64,000 bases of DNA from positions 32,863,363 to 32,927,362 of the forward strand of contig CM055113.1 in the NCBI GenBank assembly GCA_029204225.1, in the 5' to 3' direction. Every line of letters starts with the position of its first letter. Position 1 is the first letter of the stretch. The position numbers and the translations under genes were made by a program. Below the pieces are notes generated by a model, which worked only from the letters and a program-made list of their open reading frames with translations, searched no databases and was not told the origin of the DNA. This document shows, in pieces, positions 1-10,814 of the stretch. The DNA is from Diphasiastrum complanatum. Taxonomy: Eukaryota; Streptophyta; Lycopodiopsida; Lycopodiales; Lycopodiaceae.

Positions 1-240
1 TAATCATGCCTAGATCGTGTGAGGTGATGGCACATCGATCTGAGCTCTCTGGACTTCGCTAGAACCGATCAAAGATTTTCTGCCATAGGAACCTGGCGTC
101 GGCTGGATTCTGGTCACAGTGGCGCCGGGAGCAGCGTCGGCGCCGTTGGCGCCGGGAGCAGCAGGGGCGCTGCTGGCGCCGGGGACATAGCTGGCGCCGA
201 TGGCGCCGAAAGTAAAGCTTGTAAAGATAGCTTTACAACA
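1..240 (-). mobile_element. 3' LTR (partial) of a non-coding LTR retrotransposon
   Basis: This stretch is repeated at 3972-4184, in the same orientation and nearly identical, and runs off the left edge of the window. Read on the minus strand it begins with TGTTGTAAAG directly after a polypurine tract, as the 3' LTR of a minus-strand element should. It contains many GGCGCC units. This copy is 27 bp longer than its partner because of an extra block of those units around 120-150. No coding potential is seen. Confidence 0.85.
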
Positions 241-251
241 TCCACCCCACC
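241..251 (-). promoter_or_regulatory. polypurine tract of the 1-4184 element
   Basis: On the minus strand the sequence reads GGTGGGGTGGA and abuts the TG of the 3' LTR exactly. This is the expected plus-strand priming site of an LTR retrotransposon. Its position fixes the orientation of the element. Confidence 0.8.
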
Positions 252-2952
252 TTTATAAAATCTGATGTCCTCATCAGATGTCAGATTAAAGTAAAGGTGT
301 CTCCCAATTAAAATAACTATACATTTAAGCTACTTGGCACAGTACTCAATTTACTGGCCACTTTTTATTAACATTGAAGCTGGCACACCACAAGTCGGAG
401 GCTCAGCTCTTTGTACTGAAAAATTACATAATTTGAAAATATATCTTTGTCTGGGAAAAGCGTAGATTTGATATCGCTTTCGTAAAACCCGAGAACCTTA
501 TTAACTGGTGACAGAGGCCTTTCTTTGAAATGTTCGCCCCTGTCGCTTCTGACTTTCGACTTTGGAACTCCTTTGAGCTCCTGATTTGTCCTTGATGCAC
601 TTTGTGTTGAGCTCCCTGAGCTCCAGATTTGTTCAGTTCCGCACAGGTATCAAGGCTCCCTGAGCCGAAGGATTTATCGTTTGATTGCCCACTTTATGGT
701 CCACTCCGTGCCTTGTTGCTTCTGCACCTTGATTTCTCTCCTTGTCCAAGCCTGATCTTGATACTTTTCCATCTTGGCTCTTTAAGGTAGGCAAAGATTG
801 AGTACTCCGCAATGCACCTCTCACTTAGCTTGAAGTAGCTCTTTGAATCAGCCCAAATGTAACCATTGACCTCGTGGAAAGCCAAAGGGTCGCACCAGTT
901 TGATCCGCATCCGAACTATCTCTTCGCGTTTGTTTGAAGCACCATGTCCGTCGCGCAAAACTTGACTTTCACAATTCCATCACTGGTTAGTTGTCTCACA
1001 GTCAAAACAATAAGTGTACATCGAGCTTGGCTTCAAGTAGCTCTCTTTGAATCAGAAACATGCACCCAGAGTTTGCACTAATCCGATCTCAACGCGAACT
1101 GTCCCTTAGCGTCCGTTCGAAATACCAAGTCTCTCATGCAAGACTCAACTTTCACAGTTCCTTCATTGATCAGCTGCCTTACACGTAACACAAGCCAGCG
1201 TACTCATATGTTTCCTCATCATTGCTGGTCCAGAGAAAGCCTATAACAAACTTTCCTTTCCACAACAAAAACATGTCAACTTATTAGGTCCAAAGTTCGC
1301 CAGTCTCCTCGTGTGAGTATGGCTAGGTCACCTTGAATTTGCCCCCATTTTGATCAACTTTAATTCAAAATTTGCCCCAAGAGAGAGGTGTGTGTGATAG
1401 TTCCCCTCCACTTAATAAATCAGCTGATCGGACTTTAGAGTAGAGTTCTTCGGACAAAAAGCCTTTCCAACACTTTGCTTCCCATCGGCTAGGATTATGG
1501 CTCGATCCAACTTGTTGCCAATCTCTGAAGAGGATCCTAGTCTTTTCCCCTTTGAGGAAAAACCCAACTGATACTGGATATCACCCATGCTCAGTGAGTT
1601 TCAGTTCCGAAGGTGGCCGTCCCAAAATGAAGACCAACTGCTCCATAGAAGATCTCCCCTGAAATTGCCCTTTCCAACTTTTGACTTCCTGCTTGCGTCT
1701 GGTGGGCGTTGTCGCAAATGAAACTAACCCAAGAAATAGGCTAGCCATCCATCCTTTGCAAACATTGAGTCGTTTCGTTGTCGTTCACGTGTGAGTACTT
1801 GAACTGCAAATCCGTCCCACAGATTCTGTAGTCCTCTTTGTTTGATGGTATCAGCCTTCAAAAGAAAAGGTTCCTTCTCGAGCCATCAACTCCTTGTATC
1901 ACAAGCAATCATGCAAACCAGGCAAAGCACGAGTACTAAGACTCACCACGAATACATACAAGTAAGACACTCAGGCAGGTTTACTAATAAGTAACAAAGA
2001 CAAGGTCCCCCTTTGAGATGGTCCTGCTAACAGACCTTTGCCTGGCCGCGCCCATACAAATCGATCACAGAATCAGCCCACATAGGACACCCCTCCAACC
2101 ATCCGTGCTTTCACCATTAAGCAGCACATTGCCTCAGTTACGCCCCACCACTTTTTGGTCGATAGCCCTTATAGCTAAACGATCGACAGCTATCCTTGAA
2201 TATACCACCTCCGTGGACGCACCCGTGCTTTCACTGTCAGGCAGCACATTGCCTCAGTAACGCCCCCACCAAATCTAGGCGATAGCCCTTATAGCTAAAC
2301 GATCGGCAGCGTACCCCCCAATCGTGGACGCACCCGTGCTTTCACCGTTAGGCAGCACATTGCCTCAGTAACGCCCCCACAAAATTTGGTCGATAGCCCT
2401 TATAGCTAAACGAATGGCAGCTATCCTTGAATATACCACCCCCGTGGACGCACCCGTGCTTTCACTGTTAGGCAGCACATTGCCTCAGTAACGCCCCCAC
2501 CAAATTTAGTCGATAGCCCTTATAGCTAAACGATCGGCAGCATACCACCCAAATCGTGGACGCACCCGTGCTTTCACCGTTAGGCAGCACATTGCCTCAG
2601 TAACGCCCCCACCAAATTTGGTCGATAGCCCTTATAGCTAAACGAACGGTGGTCATCGTGAATATGTCACCCCGCACCCCACAAGGCACAGACCGTGCTA
2701 ACACCATCCTAATGGCAGCACATTGCCTCATCTGTCCTACGTGCAGACGGCGCCAGGCCGGAACCGCGGAAACTGACCGTGCTTACACCTCAAGGGCAGC
2801 ACTTTGACTCATCAAGCCCCCGTCCTGCCAACCACCCCGACCATGGACGCACCCGTGCTTACACTGTGGGCAGCACCTTGCACAACAGTTGTCTTGATGA
2901 ACCCCAAACCGTGGCCATTTCCGTGAGATTCGCATAGCTGACCGGCCAGTCG
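252..2952 (-). mobile_element. internal region of a non-coding LTR element (LARD-like)
   Basis: This 2.7 kb lies between the polypurine tract and the primer-binding site. I see no gag, protease, integrase or reverse transcriptase motif on either strand; the open frames are short and lack recognisable domains. The element must therefore rely on proteins supplied by others. The PBS-proximal third is a tandem repeat array, described separately. The remainder (about 252-2100) is moderately GC-rich single-copy sequence with short internal similarities, for example TTGAATCAG motifs near 842 and 1048. A host gene fragment too degraded to recognise cannot be excluded. Confidence 0.65.
2100..2870. repeat. 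tandem repeat of about 110-122 bp, five good plus three degenerate units
   Basis: Units are marked by CCGTGCTTTCAC followed by GGCAGCACATTGCCTCAG and by GATAGCCCTTATAGCTAAAC. Unit starts fall near 2104, 2225, 2335, 2456 and 2568. Shortened units follow near 2690, 2780 and 2850, where only the CCGTGCT...GCAGCAC core survives. The array sits immediately downstream of the PBS when the element is read on its own strand, so it would form the RNA leader. Each core contains a short self-complementary GGCAGCACATTGCC-type segment. Confidence 0.85.
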
Positions 2953-2964
2953 GCTCTGATACCA
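2953..2964 (-). promoter_or_regulatory. primer-binding site, initiator Met tRNA type
   Basis: The minus strand reads TGGTATCAGAGC, the usual Ty1/copia primer-binding site in plants, complementary to the 3' end of initiator Met tRNA. It lies two bases inside the end of the 2967-4184 LTR. The same 12-mer occurs beside three other LTRs in this window. Confidence 0.85.
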
Positions 2965-2966
2965 CA

Positions 2967-4184
2967 TGTAGCGCAGACATCCCTAAGGGAGCCGGGAACC
3001 ACGACTTAGCTTCCCAGCCTTCAACTCTTGCCATCCAAACCCACTTGACATACAAGCAGCCAACTCGCCAACAACGATCAGACTTAACCAACATGAAGTT
3101 CCGAAAACCAACATTGAGATCCAACCTGGCGCCATGCCAGATCGGGGGTCCCGATGTGGGTGACTTCCCTCCAAGCAAGCCGCCCGACATACATCAAACT
3201 TAACCAACTCGAAGCTTCGTTACAAACGAGTAACATCCATTCCAAGCAAGCGGTCTGACTTACATCAGACTTAACCAACTGAAAGCTTAGTCACGAGCGC
3301 TGGAAGCCAACCTGGCGCCACGCCAGACTGGACAGCCATAAACAGGTAACATCCACCCAAGCAAGCCATCCAACTCAGCCGACAGGTTAGAGCCCGTTCC
3401 CCAAGAGCTTAACCCATTCACGTTCATGCAAGGAACACTCAGAACCACAAGCCGCGACAGATATGGAAACAACCAGTTCCTGGACCAAATGGTCCCGACA
3501 GCATACCGCTGGCGCCACGGACCGAATGGTCCCGACGGCATACCGCTGGCGTCCCGGGATACGACCCTCAGCTATGTGCCAAGTTAAAAATTTTGAAAGC
3601 GGCCTTACAGCTGGCGCTTTTAACGAACACTGAAACCCATAAGGTAATCAGAGTCAGTTTAAGGAAAATCCCACTTTATTGATAAATTTGAGAAGGTTAC
3701 ATTTCAAGTGTGTGACCGACCCTGGTCTCCGGGGCGCTAGCATGCCAAGGCGAGAGCCATGACAACATTCCAGCAAGGGAGGCTGAGACTTGGTTGGAGC
3801 TCGCCCTGAGTCGCAACCCGCACTCCCCTATAGTATTGGTGTGATTCGGCACCTCCCCTCATACCAAGCACTCTACCCAAGCTGGTAAAGCACGTTTTTC
3901 TCTCTCTAGGATTTTTTCTTTCTAGAAAGTCATTTTCTCTCTCTAGATTTTATTGATCCCCAGGCTTCCTTTAATCATGCCTAGATCGTGTGAGGTGATG
4001 GCACATCGATCTGAGCTCTCTGGACTTCGGTAGAACCGATCAAAGATTTTCTGCCATAAGAACCTGGCGCCGGCTGGATTCTGGTCACAGTGGCGCCGGG
4101 AGCAGCAGGGGCGCTGCTGGCGCCGGGGACATAGCTGGCGCCGATGGCGCCGGAAGTAAAGCTTGTAAAGATAGCTTTACAACA
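2967..4184 (-). mobile_element. 5' LTR of the non-coding element, 1218 bp
   Basis: The LTR is bounded by TG and CA on the minus strand, with the PBS just inside its 3' end. Its outer 213 bp match 1-240. It is inserted in a copia integrase reading frame, which resumes at 4185. The base composition is unusually GC-rich for this window, and it includes a run of GGCGCC units at about 4066-4155. The five bases outside it (CTCTT, 4185-4189) should be the target duplication, but the other side lies outside the window. Small reading frames inside it show no known domain. Confidence 0.85.
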
Positions 4185-4918
4185 CTCTTGATCCCTTGAT
4201 CTTTGCAAAGATCAATAAATTTTGTCAAAAAGTACTCACCACCTCCATCAGATCTCAAAGTCTTGCTGCAACATCCTATTTGCTTTTCAGCTAATGCCTT
4301 GAATTCCCTGAACTTAGCAAAAGCATCTGATTTCTTTCTTATGAAATAAATCCAAATGCATTTGCTATAATCATCAATGAAGGTAATAAAGTAATAGCAA
4401 TCACTAAGAGATCTAGTCTGCATTGGTCCACATAAATCATTTTGGAGAAGATCGAGGATGCCACAGGCTCTCCTTGCTCCACTTTTAGGAAACCTCTCTC
4501 TGTTTTGTTTTCCCAAAATAAAGCTTTCACAAATTTCTCCTTCAAAAGAAATATTAGGCAATCCAAAAACTATATTACCTCTTTCGAGAATATGTAAACT
4601 TTGAGCACTAATATGACCAAATTATTGATGCCAAAGATCACTCCGACTATCAACAATGCTTACCATAGCTTGATCAAAAGATCTCACATTCAATTTGTAG
4701 AGACAATTTTCATTGACTCTAGCTCCTATAGCAATCACTTTGTAATGATTCTTGATGTCCTTGACGAGACATTTTTCTAGGTGATACCTCTCACAACCAG
4801 GATCTTCTCTAACTTTTTTAGTTGGCCCATATGAACATGAATCTAGGGTGTTTTCACACACAGTCCAAAGGTATGTCCAGTTGTCTGAAAGCTGGGATTT
4901 CATTGGTTTATGTGGCAA
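4185..4918 (-). pseudogene. Ty1/copia pol fragment: GAG-pre-integrase and integrase core
   Basis: Reading leftwards, 4918-4622 encodes the pre-integrase segment, ending at an LYKLN...LWHQ region. The frame around 4561-4190 then carries integrase core motifs: DLCGPM with the first catalytic Asp, FIDDYSK, and LRSDGGGEY with the second catalytic Asp. The catalytic Glu and all of reverse transcriptase and RNase H are missing, because the LTR of another element interrupts the frame at 4184/4185. Frameshifts separate the segments. This is the older, interrupted host of a nested insertion. Confidence 0.85.
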
Positions 4919-5084
4919 AAATAGCCCTAGCCATTTTCACATAAAACCCAACTTACCCCCAAGTGGCAGTTGAGCTGGCACATGAATGTGATTGAGATCA
5001 ATCTAAAGTTTGGGACAATCAAATTTGGCCCCTTGTAGATGGAATTGTCTCTTATCACTCAAGGTAGCTCAAATTTGACTTCAA
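4919..5084. other. AT-rich spacer
   Basis: No coding signal is seen. It grades into the dispersed TATCACTC/GATAGCTCAAATTTG repeat that begins at about 5085. Confidence 0.4.
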
Positions 5085-5520
5085 TCACCCGTGACAATTT
5101 GAGGATGATGCATATATGTGAGAAAAGTCAATTTTGGTTTGTGATGCTTTACATGCCCCATTGATTCATATTTATTGTACAACAATGAGTTTAGTACATT
5201 CCCTTTACTCAAGTTCCACCACTTATTGATGATATTTGATCCCTATCACATGAGATAGCTCAAATTTGCTACCTATCACACAAAAGATAGTTGACTTGAC
5301 CTTTATCACTCGAGATTATCCATTAAGTGATGAAATTAGCAAAATTTTGACTTCGAGACATTGATATAGCTCAAATTTGGCACCTATCACTTGGAATAGC
5401 CCAAATTTGATGTCTTTCTCTTGACTTAGCTCATCGAGTGATCAAAATCGACGAATATGCAGTTCGGTACATTCAAATTGATTATTTTTTATCCCTTATC
5501 AATGGAATTGGCCTGTGACA
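5085..5520. repeat. dispersed repeat family, copy 1
   Basis: This is one of five related copies in the first 12 kb (others near 8736, 10128, 10494 and 11653). Each copy opens with a GATGATGCATATATGAG-like segment, passes through TTTAGTACAT and TTATTGATGATATTTGAT, and continues as a degenerate series of TATCACTCGAGATAGCTC...AAATTTG phrases roughly 35-45 bp apart. No open frame of note is present. The identity of the family is unknown to me. Confidence 0.7.
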
Positions 5521-6480
5521 GTTTGAGTATGATGCACATATATGAATGGAAAAAGCTCACTTTTGGTCCTTGTCACTCAAGGTTTCTCATAAAGTGATTA
5601 AGTTTGAGAAATTTTGAGCTCATTGTTAGCCGAATTTTTGACACCAAAAATCGGGCTAATTTTGGAACTAAATTTGCTATGATAGGTAAATTGGCATGTA
5701 AAAGCCGCAAAAATTTAAATGTAAAATGACTGAGAATCGCCAATAGTTAGGGGTCCTAGCCCGCCCATAATGTGGCTAGGATTGGCCCTTAAAATATTTT
5801 AGACGGCCTTTACAAACGACCCATGGTATAATTTCAACTACTATGCCAAAATTTTGCAATGTCAAGAAGGGTATGACCAAATGAGCAATGGACGAAAGGC
5901 TAAGAAAATTAGTCATGGGGCCTCCTAATAGCCATTTGGAAAAAAACAAGTCACTCTTAATACTAAGAGAAATGAGGAGGCCAATAAATGGGAGCTATGG
6001 GCATTGGAACCATTAAGGAACCAAAAGAAACAAATGGCACTAGGTATAACAACTTGCAAAAGTGCCCTTCTAATTGGAACATGGAGAAAGAGGCCAACCA
6101 TCCTATAATGCTAACAAAGAAAAAAGGGCTCATAATGGAAAGTTCAAAGTTATTGGAGTTTTAAGAGGCCATTATATAGGCCTGAGGTCAAAATAGGCAT
6201 GCCAGCTTTTAAATAGACACATGAGGTTAAGGGCTAAATTAACATTTAATGCCATTGAAATGAATAATACAAGGTGGTTGTGAAAAATAAACAAAGTGAC
6301 AATATGTCAAACTGAAAAGGTGAAGTCAAATCAGCTCTACAAAAGGAGGTGAAGGTGGTGCACGGAAGGGTCTTCTCCTGCCTCTAGCTACTAACTTCTT
6401 TCTATATGCCGAGTTTTTTTGCCTCTTTAGAAATGTGCGAATGTGTTCTTTGGGTGGTTTTCAGTATTTCTTTTGTCATT
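5521..6480. other. AT-rich intergenic sequence
   Basis: About 1 kb with only short frames and no recognised domain. It holds the tail of the dispersed repeat to about 5640, then single-copy AT-rich sequence. A purine-rich stretch precedes the tRNA-like array at about 6330-6360. Confidence 0.4.
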
Positions 6481-6490
6481 CTCGTGGAAA

Positions 6491-7290
6491 GCCCAAGGGA
6501 GTTGGCTCAATTGGTTAGCTTGACATCCGAAGTTTCTTTGGTCTCAAGTTCGAGCCTTCCCTTGGAAACCAAGAAGCATTCTCGTGGAAAGGACTGGGGT
6601 GCTGGGTTTTACTCCTGCTCTTGGATGTGTACTTGGGCTGACTCTTCACATTCAATGGCAACTTCTATTGTCCTTGATTTTAAGGAATCCTTTCACTATT
6701 TCTTTTATCATTTTCCTTCTTGCACCCAAGGGAGTTGGCTCAATTGGTTAGCTTGACATCCAAAGTTTCTTTGGTCTCAAGTTCGAGCCTTCCCTTGGAA
6801 ACCAAGAAGCATTTTCCTTCTTGCCCAACGGGGTTGGCTCAACTGGTTAGCTTGGCATCCAAAGTTTCTTTGGTCCAAGGTTCGAGCCTTCCCTTGCAAA
6901 CCAAAAAGCATTTTCCTTCTTGCCCAACGGGGTTGGCTCAGTTGGTTAGCTTGACATCCAAAGTTTCTTTGGTCTCAGGTTCGAGCCTCCCCTTGGAAAC
7001 CAAGAAGCATTTTCCTTCTTGAGTCAATGGGTGTTGGCTCAATTGGTTATCTTGACATCCAAAGTTTCTTTGGTCTCAAGTTCGAGCCTTTCCTTGAAAA
7101 CCAAAAAGCATTTTTCTTCTTGGGAAGGACTCAATGGGATTGGCTTTGTTGGTTAGGTTGTCATCCAAAGTTTCTTTGGTCGCAAGTTGGAGCATTCCCT
7201 TGAAAACCAAGAAGCATTGGTCGCAAGTTGGAGCATTCCCTTGAAAACCAAGAAGCATTCTCTTGGAAAGGACTGAGGTGCTGGGTTTTA
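6491..7290 (+). repeat. tandem array of six tRNA-like (SINE-type) units
   Basis: Five units carry a near-perfect RNA polymerase III A box (TGGCTCAATTGG or close) at 6503, 6736, 6835, 6934 and 7035. Each has a B box (GTTCGAGCC) exactly 45 bases further on, at 6548, 6781, 6880, 6979 and 7080; this is the spacing found in tRNA genes. A sixth, decayed unit starts at about 7140. Units 2 to 6 are spaced about 99-106 bp. Between the boxes lies CCAAAG-TTT-CTTTGG, a hairpin. Acceptor and D-stem pairing is poor, so these are tRNA-derived repeats rather than working tRNAs. The flank after unit 1 (6582-6700) recurs after unit 6 (7256-7380), so internal units expanded within one larger repeat. Confidence 0.8.
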
Positions 7291-7482
7291 CTGTGCTCTT
7301 GGATGTGTCCATGGGCAGCGGGCTGATTCTTCACCCTTCAATGGCAACTTCTGTTGTCCTTGATCTTAAGGAATCCTGGTGTACTGAGTTGCTTTAACTT
7401 CTCTTGTCCTTGATCTTAAGGAATCCCGGTGTGCTGAGTTGCGCTACTGTTCTTAGGGTTCTTAGGAAAGTACTTTCATGAT
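7291..7482. repeat. 3' flank of the tRNA-like repeat, partly duplicated
   Basis: The segment TTGTCCTTGATCTTAAGGAA occurs twice here (near 7354 and 7405) and once near 6670 in slightly changed form. It appears to be the body of the same repeat that carries the tRNA-like head. Confidence 0.6.
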
Positions 7483-7716
7483 GTGTTCTTAGACGGAGGC
7501 TCAAGAGGGTGTTCTCAGGCTGGTGTCTTCATATGTTCAAAAGAAGCAATGAAAGAGCAAGGACTGGTTGTCGCAGGCTTACAGCAGTTCGCTGAGCAGG
7601 GATCCAAAACCTCAAAATCCCATCTACCCATGCCTCCCGATTTGACTGATGAGCAAATCCAACTAGTAAAACTTGCAGTCCTCAAGGTTCAAGCTCTGGA
7701 CAGCTTGGGGAGTTAA
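7483..7716 (+). CDS. short open frame, unrecognised
   Basis: A 77-codon frame whose second half, from about residue 45 (LPMPPDLTDEQIQLVKLAVL), looks like a soluble helical protein. I cannot assign it to a family. It directly follows the tRNA-like repeat array and has no recognisable promoter. It could be an exon of a decayed gene captured by a repeat, or chance. The first codons look random in composition. Confidence 0.2.
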   Translation: MFLDGGSRGCSQAGVFICSKEAMKEQGLVVAGLQQFAEQGSKTSKSHLPMPPDLTDEQIQLVKLAVLKVQALDSLGS

Positions 7717-8735
7717 AAATCAAAGGTTCTGCCTGCGATCATGTAATAGAACCGCTGAAACTCTATGGCAGCAGAGTGCAAAAGGTACATCTAATGAATG
7801 TTAGGCTTGAAGCACTCTTTAACAACAAATCGAAGTGTTCCAACAATCATAGTAACGAAGCAGTATGGGCTCTATGGCCACCTTCAAATTCGTTTATCAA
7901 ATTTAATCTCTGCTTTCACTTTGGCTGCCTACTATCAGATTGATGGCTCGAGTGGGTGTGTGAGATCTGCTGATTTGAGGAGTCTCGTGAAGCACCAAAC
8001 CATCGTATATATCTCGTTCCTAGCGGTGAAGAGCACCAGCTCACAGTCTGTCCGCGCCCAACCAGCCCGATCTGCGAGTGAGACCAAAGAGCTTGCAGGT
8101 TCGTGTTTTGCAAAAGAGACCCACTTTTGGGTTGTCATTGACAAAAAGACCCCACATGCGCTTGAGAGAAATTGGTGGTCCAAGCGAGTAAGTTGGACCA
8201 GCGCAAATGGTGACTGAGCCTCCCCTCCCACTGGGCACAATTTTGGACAAGTACTTAGGTAAATTTCTTCTAATTTTGGTGTTGTGTTATCATGTGAGAG
8301 AATGTATATCTTGCGAGTTTGGAAGGATTGAAGCCAATGGGAAAACGTCTTTGTGTAACCAAGTAAAATCACGGTCAGTCTATTTAAAGCATTTGATGAC
8401 TACCGTCTACAGTAGAAATTCTATGCAAGTACATTGGTCTTTTAACACAAATGCATAATCGGTTTTTCTTTATGCAATTAATGTTGTGCTTATAAAGGAT
8501 GGGTTGTCTCTAGTCAATATGATACAATGTTTAGGTGACTAGATCAAACGTGTGATGCCATCATTAAATAGTTTGTTGGGAATGAAGCTTTTATAGTATA
8601 CAATATGTGTGTCGGTGATTTTGCGTTAAAAGACTTGTGATGAATCCCAACCTCTTGGAATATAGAGGGAGGGTTAACGGGACCCGACGAGGTGGAATAT
8701 CCTCCCGGGCCTAGGAATCAACTCTATTTTTTGTC
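7717..8735. other. intergenic sequence, no recognised gene
   Basis: Overlapping frames of 60-145 codons occur on both strands between 7798 and 8460, but none shows a domain and they contradict one another. The TAAGTTGGACCAGCGC area near 8190 looks like the edge of an old repeat. Nothing else is supported. Confidence 0.35.
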
Positions 8736-9150
8736 AATCACCTATGACGGATTGAGTATGATGTGCATATATGAGAGAAGTCAATTCTGGTCCATGTTGC
8801 TTTACATGGCTCCAACGAGTTTAGTACATCAACTTTGCTCAAGTTCCACCATTTATTGATGATATTTGATTCCTACTATCACATGATGTAGCTCAAATTT
8901 GCTACCTATCACTCAAGATGGTTGAATTTTCGGCCTTTCTCACTCGAGATCCATTGAGTGATCAAATTAGCAACATTTTGACTTCGAGACATTGCGATAG
9001 CTCAAATTTGGTTCCTATCACTTGGGATAGCCCAAATTCGATGTCTTTCTCTTTACTTAGATGATCGAGCGATCAAAATCGACCAATATGGAGTTCCGTT
9101 TATTCAAACTGATTATTTTTTATCCCTTATCATTGGAATTGACATGTACC
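8736..9150. repeat. dispersed repeat family, copy 2
   Basis: It is closely similar to 5085-5520 over most of its length, including the shared run TTATTGATGATATTTGAT, GACTTCGAGACATTG and TTATTTTTTATCCCTTATCA. Small insertions and deletions separate the two copies. It is non-coding. Confidence 0.75.
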
Positions 9151-10127
9151 ACATGATATAATTCAAAATTGACCCGTACCACCCTGACGCGAATAGTCCC
9201 TCTCAAAAGTTGGCCACCAAGAAGATTCTTCATGTAACTAGTTACTAGGCTAAGGTCTTGTTCATCAAATCCTTTAAGTTTCAGCCTTGCGGCCAAAGCA
9301 GATGGACCGTTTGCCCCATCCCAAGATCCAACTATCAGGTTTTTAAATGCAACAACTCAGATATATGCTATTTCACATGCAAAGGCAGATTCACACCCCT
9401 TGGAGCAACGATCCGACAACCAGCCCAAGAGTTCCCATGTGTCGAAGCACTTGTCCCGGGACCACACGATATAACTCAAAATTGCTGTCTATCACTTGAA
9501 ATAGTGTAATATTGGCCCTTATTATAGCTAGAGATTGCCCATTGAGTGATCAAGTTAGTGAAATCATGAGTTTAGAACATTAAAATAACTTGAATTCGAT
9601 GCTTACATACGAGATAACTTGATTTTGGTGTCTACCACTTAAAATAGCTCATTGAGTGATCATAATTGACCAGCATCACATGAGATAGCTCAAACTAGAT
9701 GTCTATCAATGTAAATAGCCCCATTTTGGCACTTGTCACTCGAATTTGATACCTATCACTCAAAATAGCTCAAATTCAATGCCTAACGTGTGATTTTGGT
9801 GCTTATTACTTGAATTTTGACTTAAAGACATTGAATAGCTTGAATTTGATGCCTATCGCTCAACATAGCTCAAATTAGATGTCTAACGTGTGATTTTGGT
9901 GCTTATCAATCAACATGGCTAATCAGGTGATTAGACTCAACCAATTTCAAGTCCAGTATATTAAGATTTGTCAACTTCGACCCGTTATCAATGGAGTTGA
10001 CCCCTATTACACGAGATAACTCAGATTTGATGTTGAAGTGATCAAAATGATTGAGTGACTGAACTTGATCAATCTAAAGTTTGGGACAATACGTTTTGAT
10101 GTCTAATCTATCAAGATGGGTCGAATT
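9151..10127. repeat. degenerate short-period repeat tract
   Basis: From about 9480 the sequence is an irregular succession of phrases such as TATCACTC(A/G)A, ATAGCTCAAATT and GAT(T/G)CCTATC, 30-45 bp apart, the same vocabulary as the dispersed repeat copies around it. The piece 9180-9480 looks different and contains an 83-codon frame at 9258 without a recognisable domain. Confidence 0.55.
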
Positions 10128-10440
10128 TAATGTCAACAACCAGTTTGACTATGATGCATACATATTAGAAAAGTCAATTTTGGTCCTTGTTGTTTTGCAT
10201 GGCACATTGATTCATCCTTATTGTCCAGCATCGAGTTTAGTACATCCAAATTGATCGCGTTCCACAACTTATTGATGATATTGAATCGCACTAAGATGAG
10301 GTAGCTCAAATTTGCTACCTAGCATTCAAGATAGTTGGATTTTTGGCCTTCATCACTCTAGATTGTCCATTGTGTGATGAAATTAGCATAATTTTGGCTT
10401 AGACATTGAAATAACTCGAATTTGGTACCAATCACTCATC
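10128..10440. repeat. dispersed repeat family, copy 3
   Basis: It shares GATGATGCATACATAT, GCATCGAGTTTAGTACATCC, TTATTGATGATATTGAAT and TAGCTCAAATTTGCTACC-type blocks, in the same order as copies 1 and 2. It is non-coding. Confidence 0.65.
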
Positions 10441-10493
10441 ACTAGGCTTAGCTCATAGAGCGATGACTTTGTATAGCTAAAACTTAATGTAGA

Positions 10494-10618
10494 TCACCCG
10501 TGACAGTTGGAGTATGATGCGTACATATCAATTTTGGTCTGCATTGCTTCACAAGGCTCGTTGATTCATCTTTATTGTCCAACATCGAGCTTAGTACATC
10601 CAAATTGCTTGAGTTCAT
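10494..10618. repeat. dispersed repeat family, truncated copy 4
   Basis: The opening block of the family (GTATGATGCGTACATAT to TTAGTACATCCAAATTG) is repeated a second time within 370 bp, then stops shortly before the CT microsatellite. Confidence 0.6.
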
Positions 10619-10725
10619 CTCCTTCGATTAAAAGAGATGAGGGTGTGCGGAAAAAACTGTATTTGAGCACAGTTGCTTCTTGTCAACGTAGTGCTTGGAA
10701 TAGAACAAAATAGAGTGTAAAAGAG

Positions 10726-10728
<3 letters not shown>

Positions 10729-10810
<82 letters not shown>
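10729..10810 (+). repeat. (CT)41 microsatellite
   Basis: An uninterrupted CT dinucleotide run of about 82 bp. The frames across it on the minus strand encode alternating Arg-Glu only and are not genes. Confidence 0.95.

Positions 10811-10814
<4 letters not shown>

Noticed and set aside
2100..2870. CRISPR array
   Set aside because: Units of about 115 bp have diverged throughout, with no short conserved repeat separated by unique spacers, and the sequence lies in a plant retroelement.
2783..3541. Overlapping minus-strand frames of 70-135 codons in the GC-rich LTR
   Set aside because: Several frames overlap one another, none has a domain, and the sequence is explained as an LTR with high GC and few stops.
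6491..7290. Functional tRNA genes
   Set aside because: A and B boxes and their spacing fit, but acceptor and D stems do not pair, no clear anticodon loop is kept, and units are embedded in a longer repeat.
7798..8458. Gene at 7.8-8.5 kb
   Set aside because: Competing frames occur on both strands, with no domain, no splice structure and no repeat-independent evidence.
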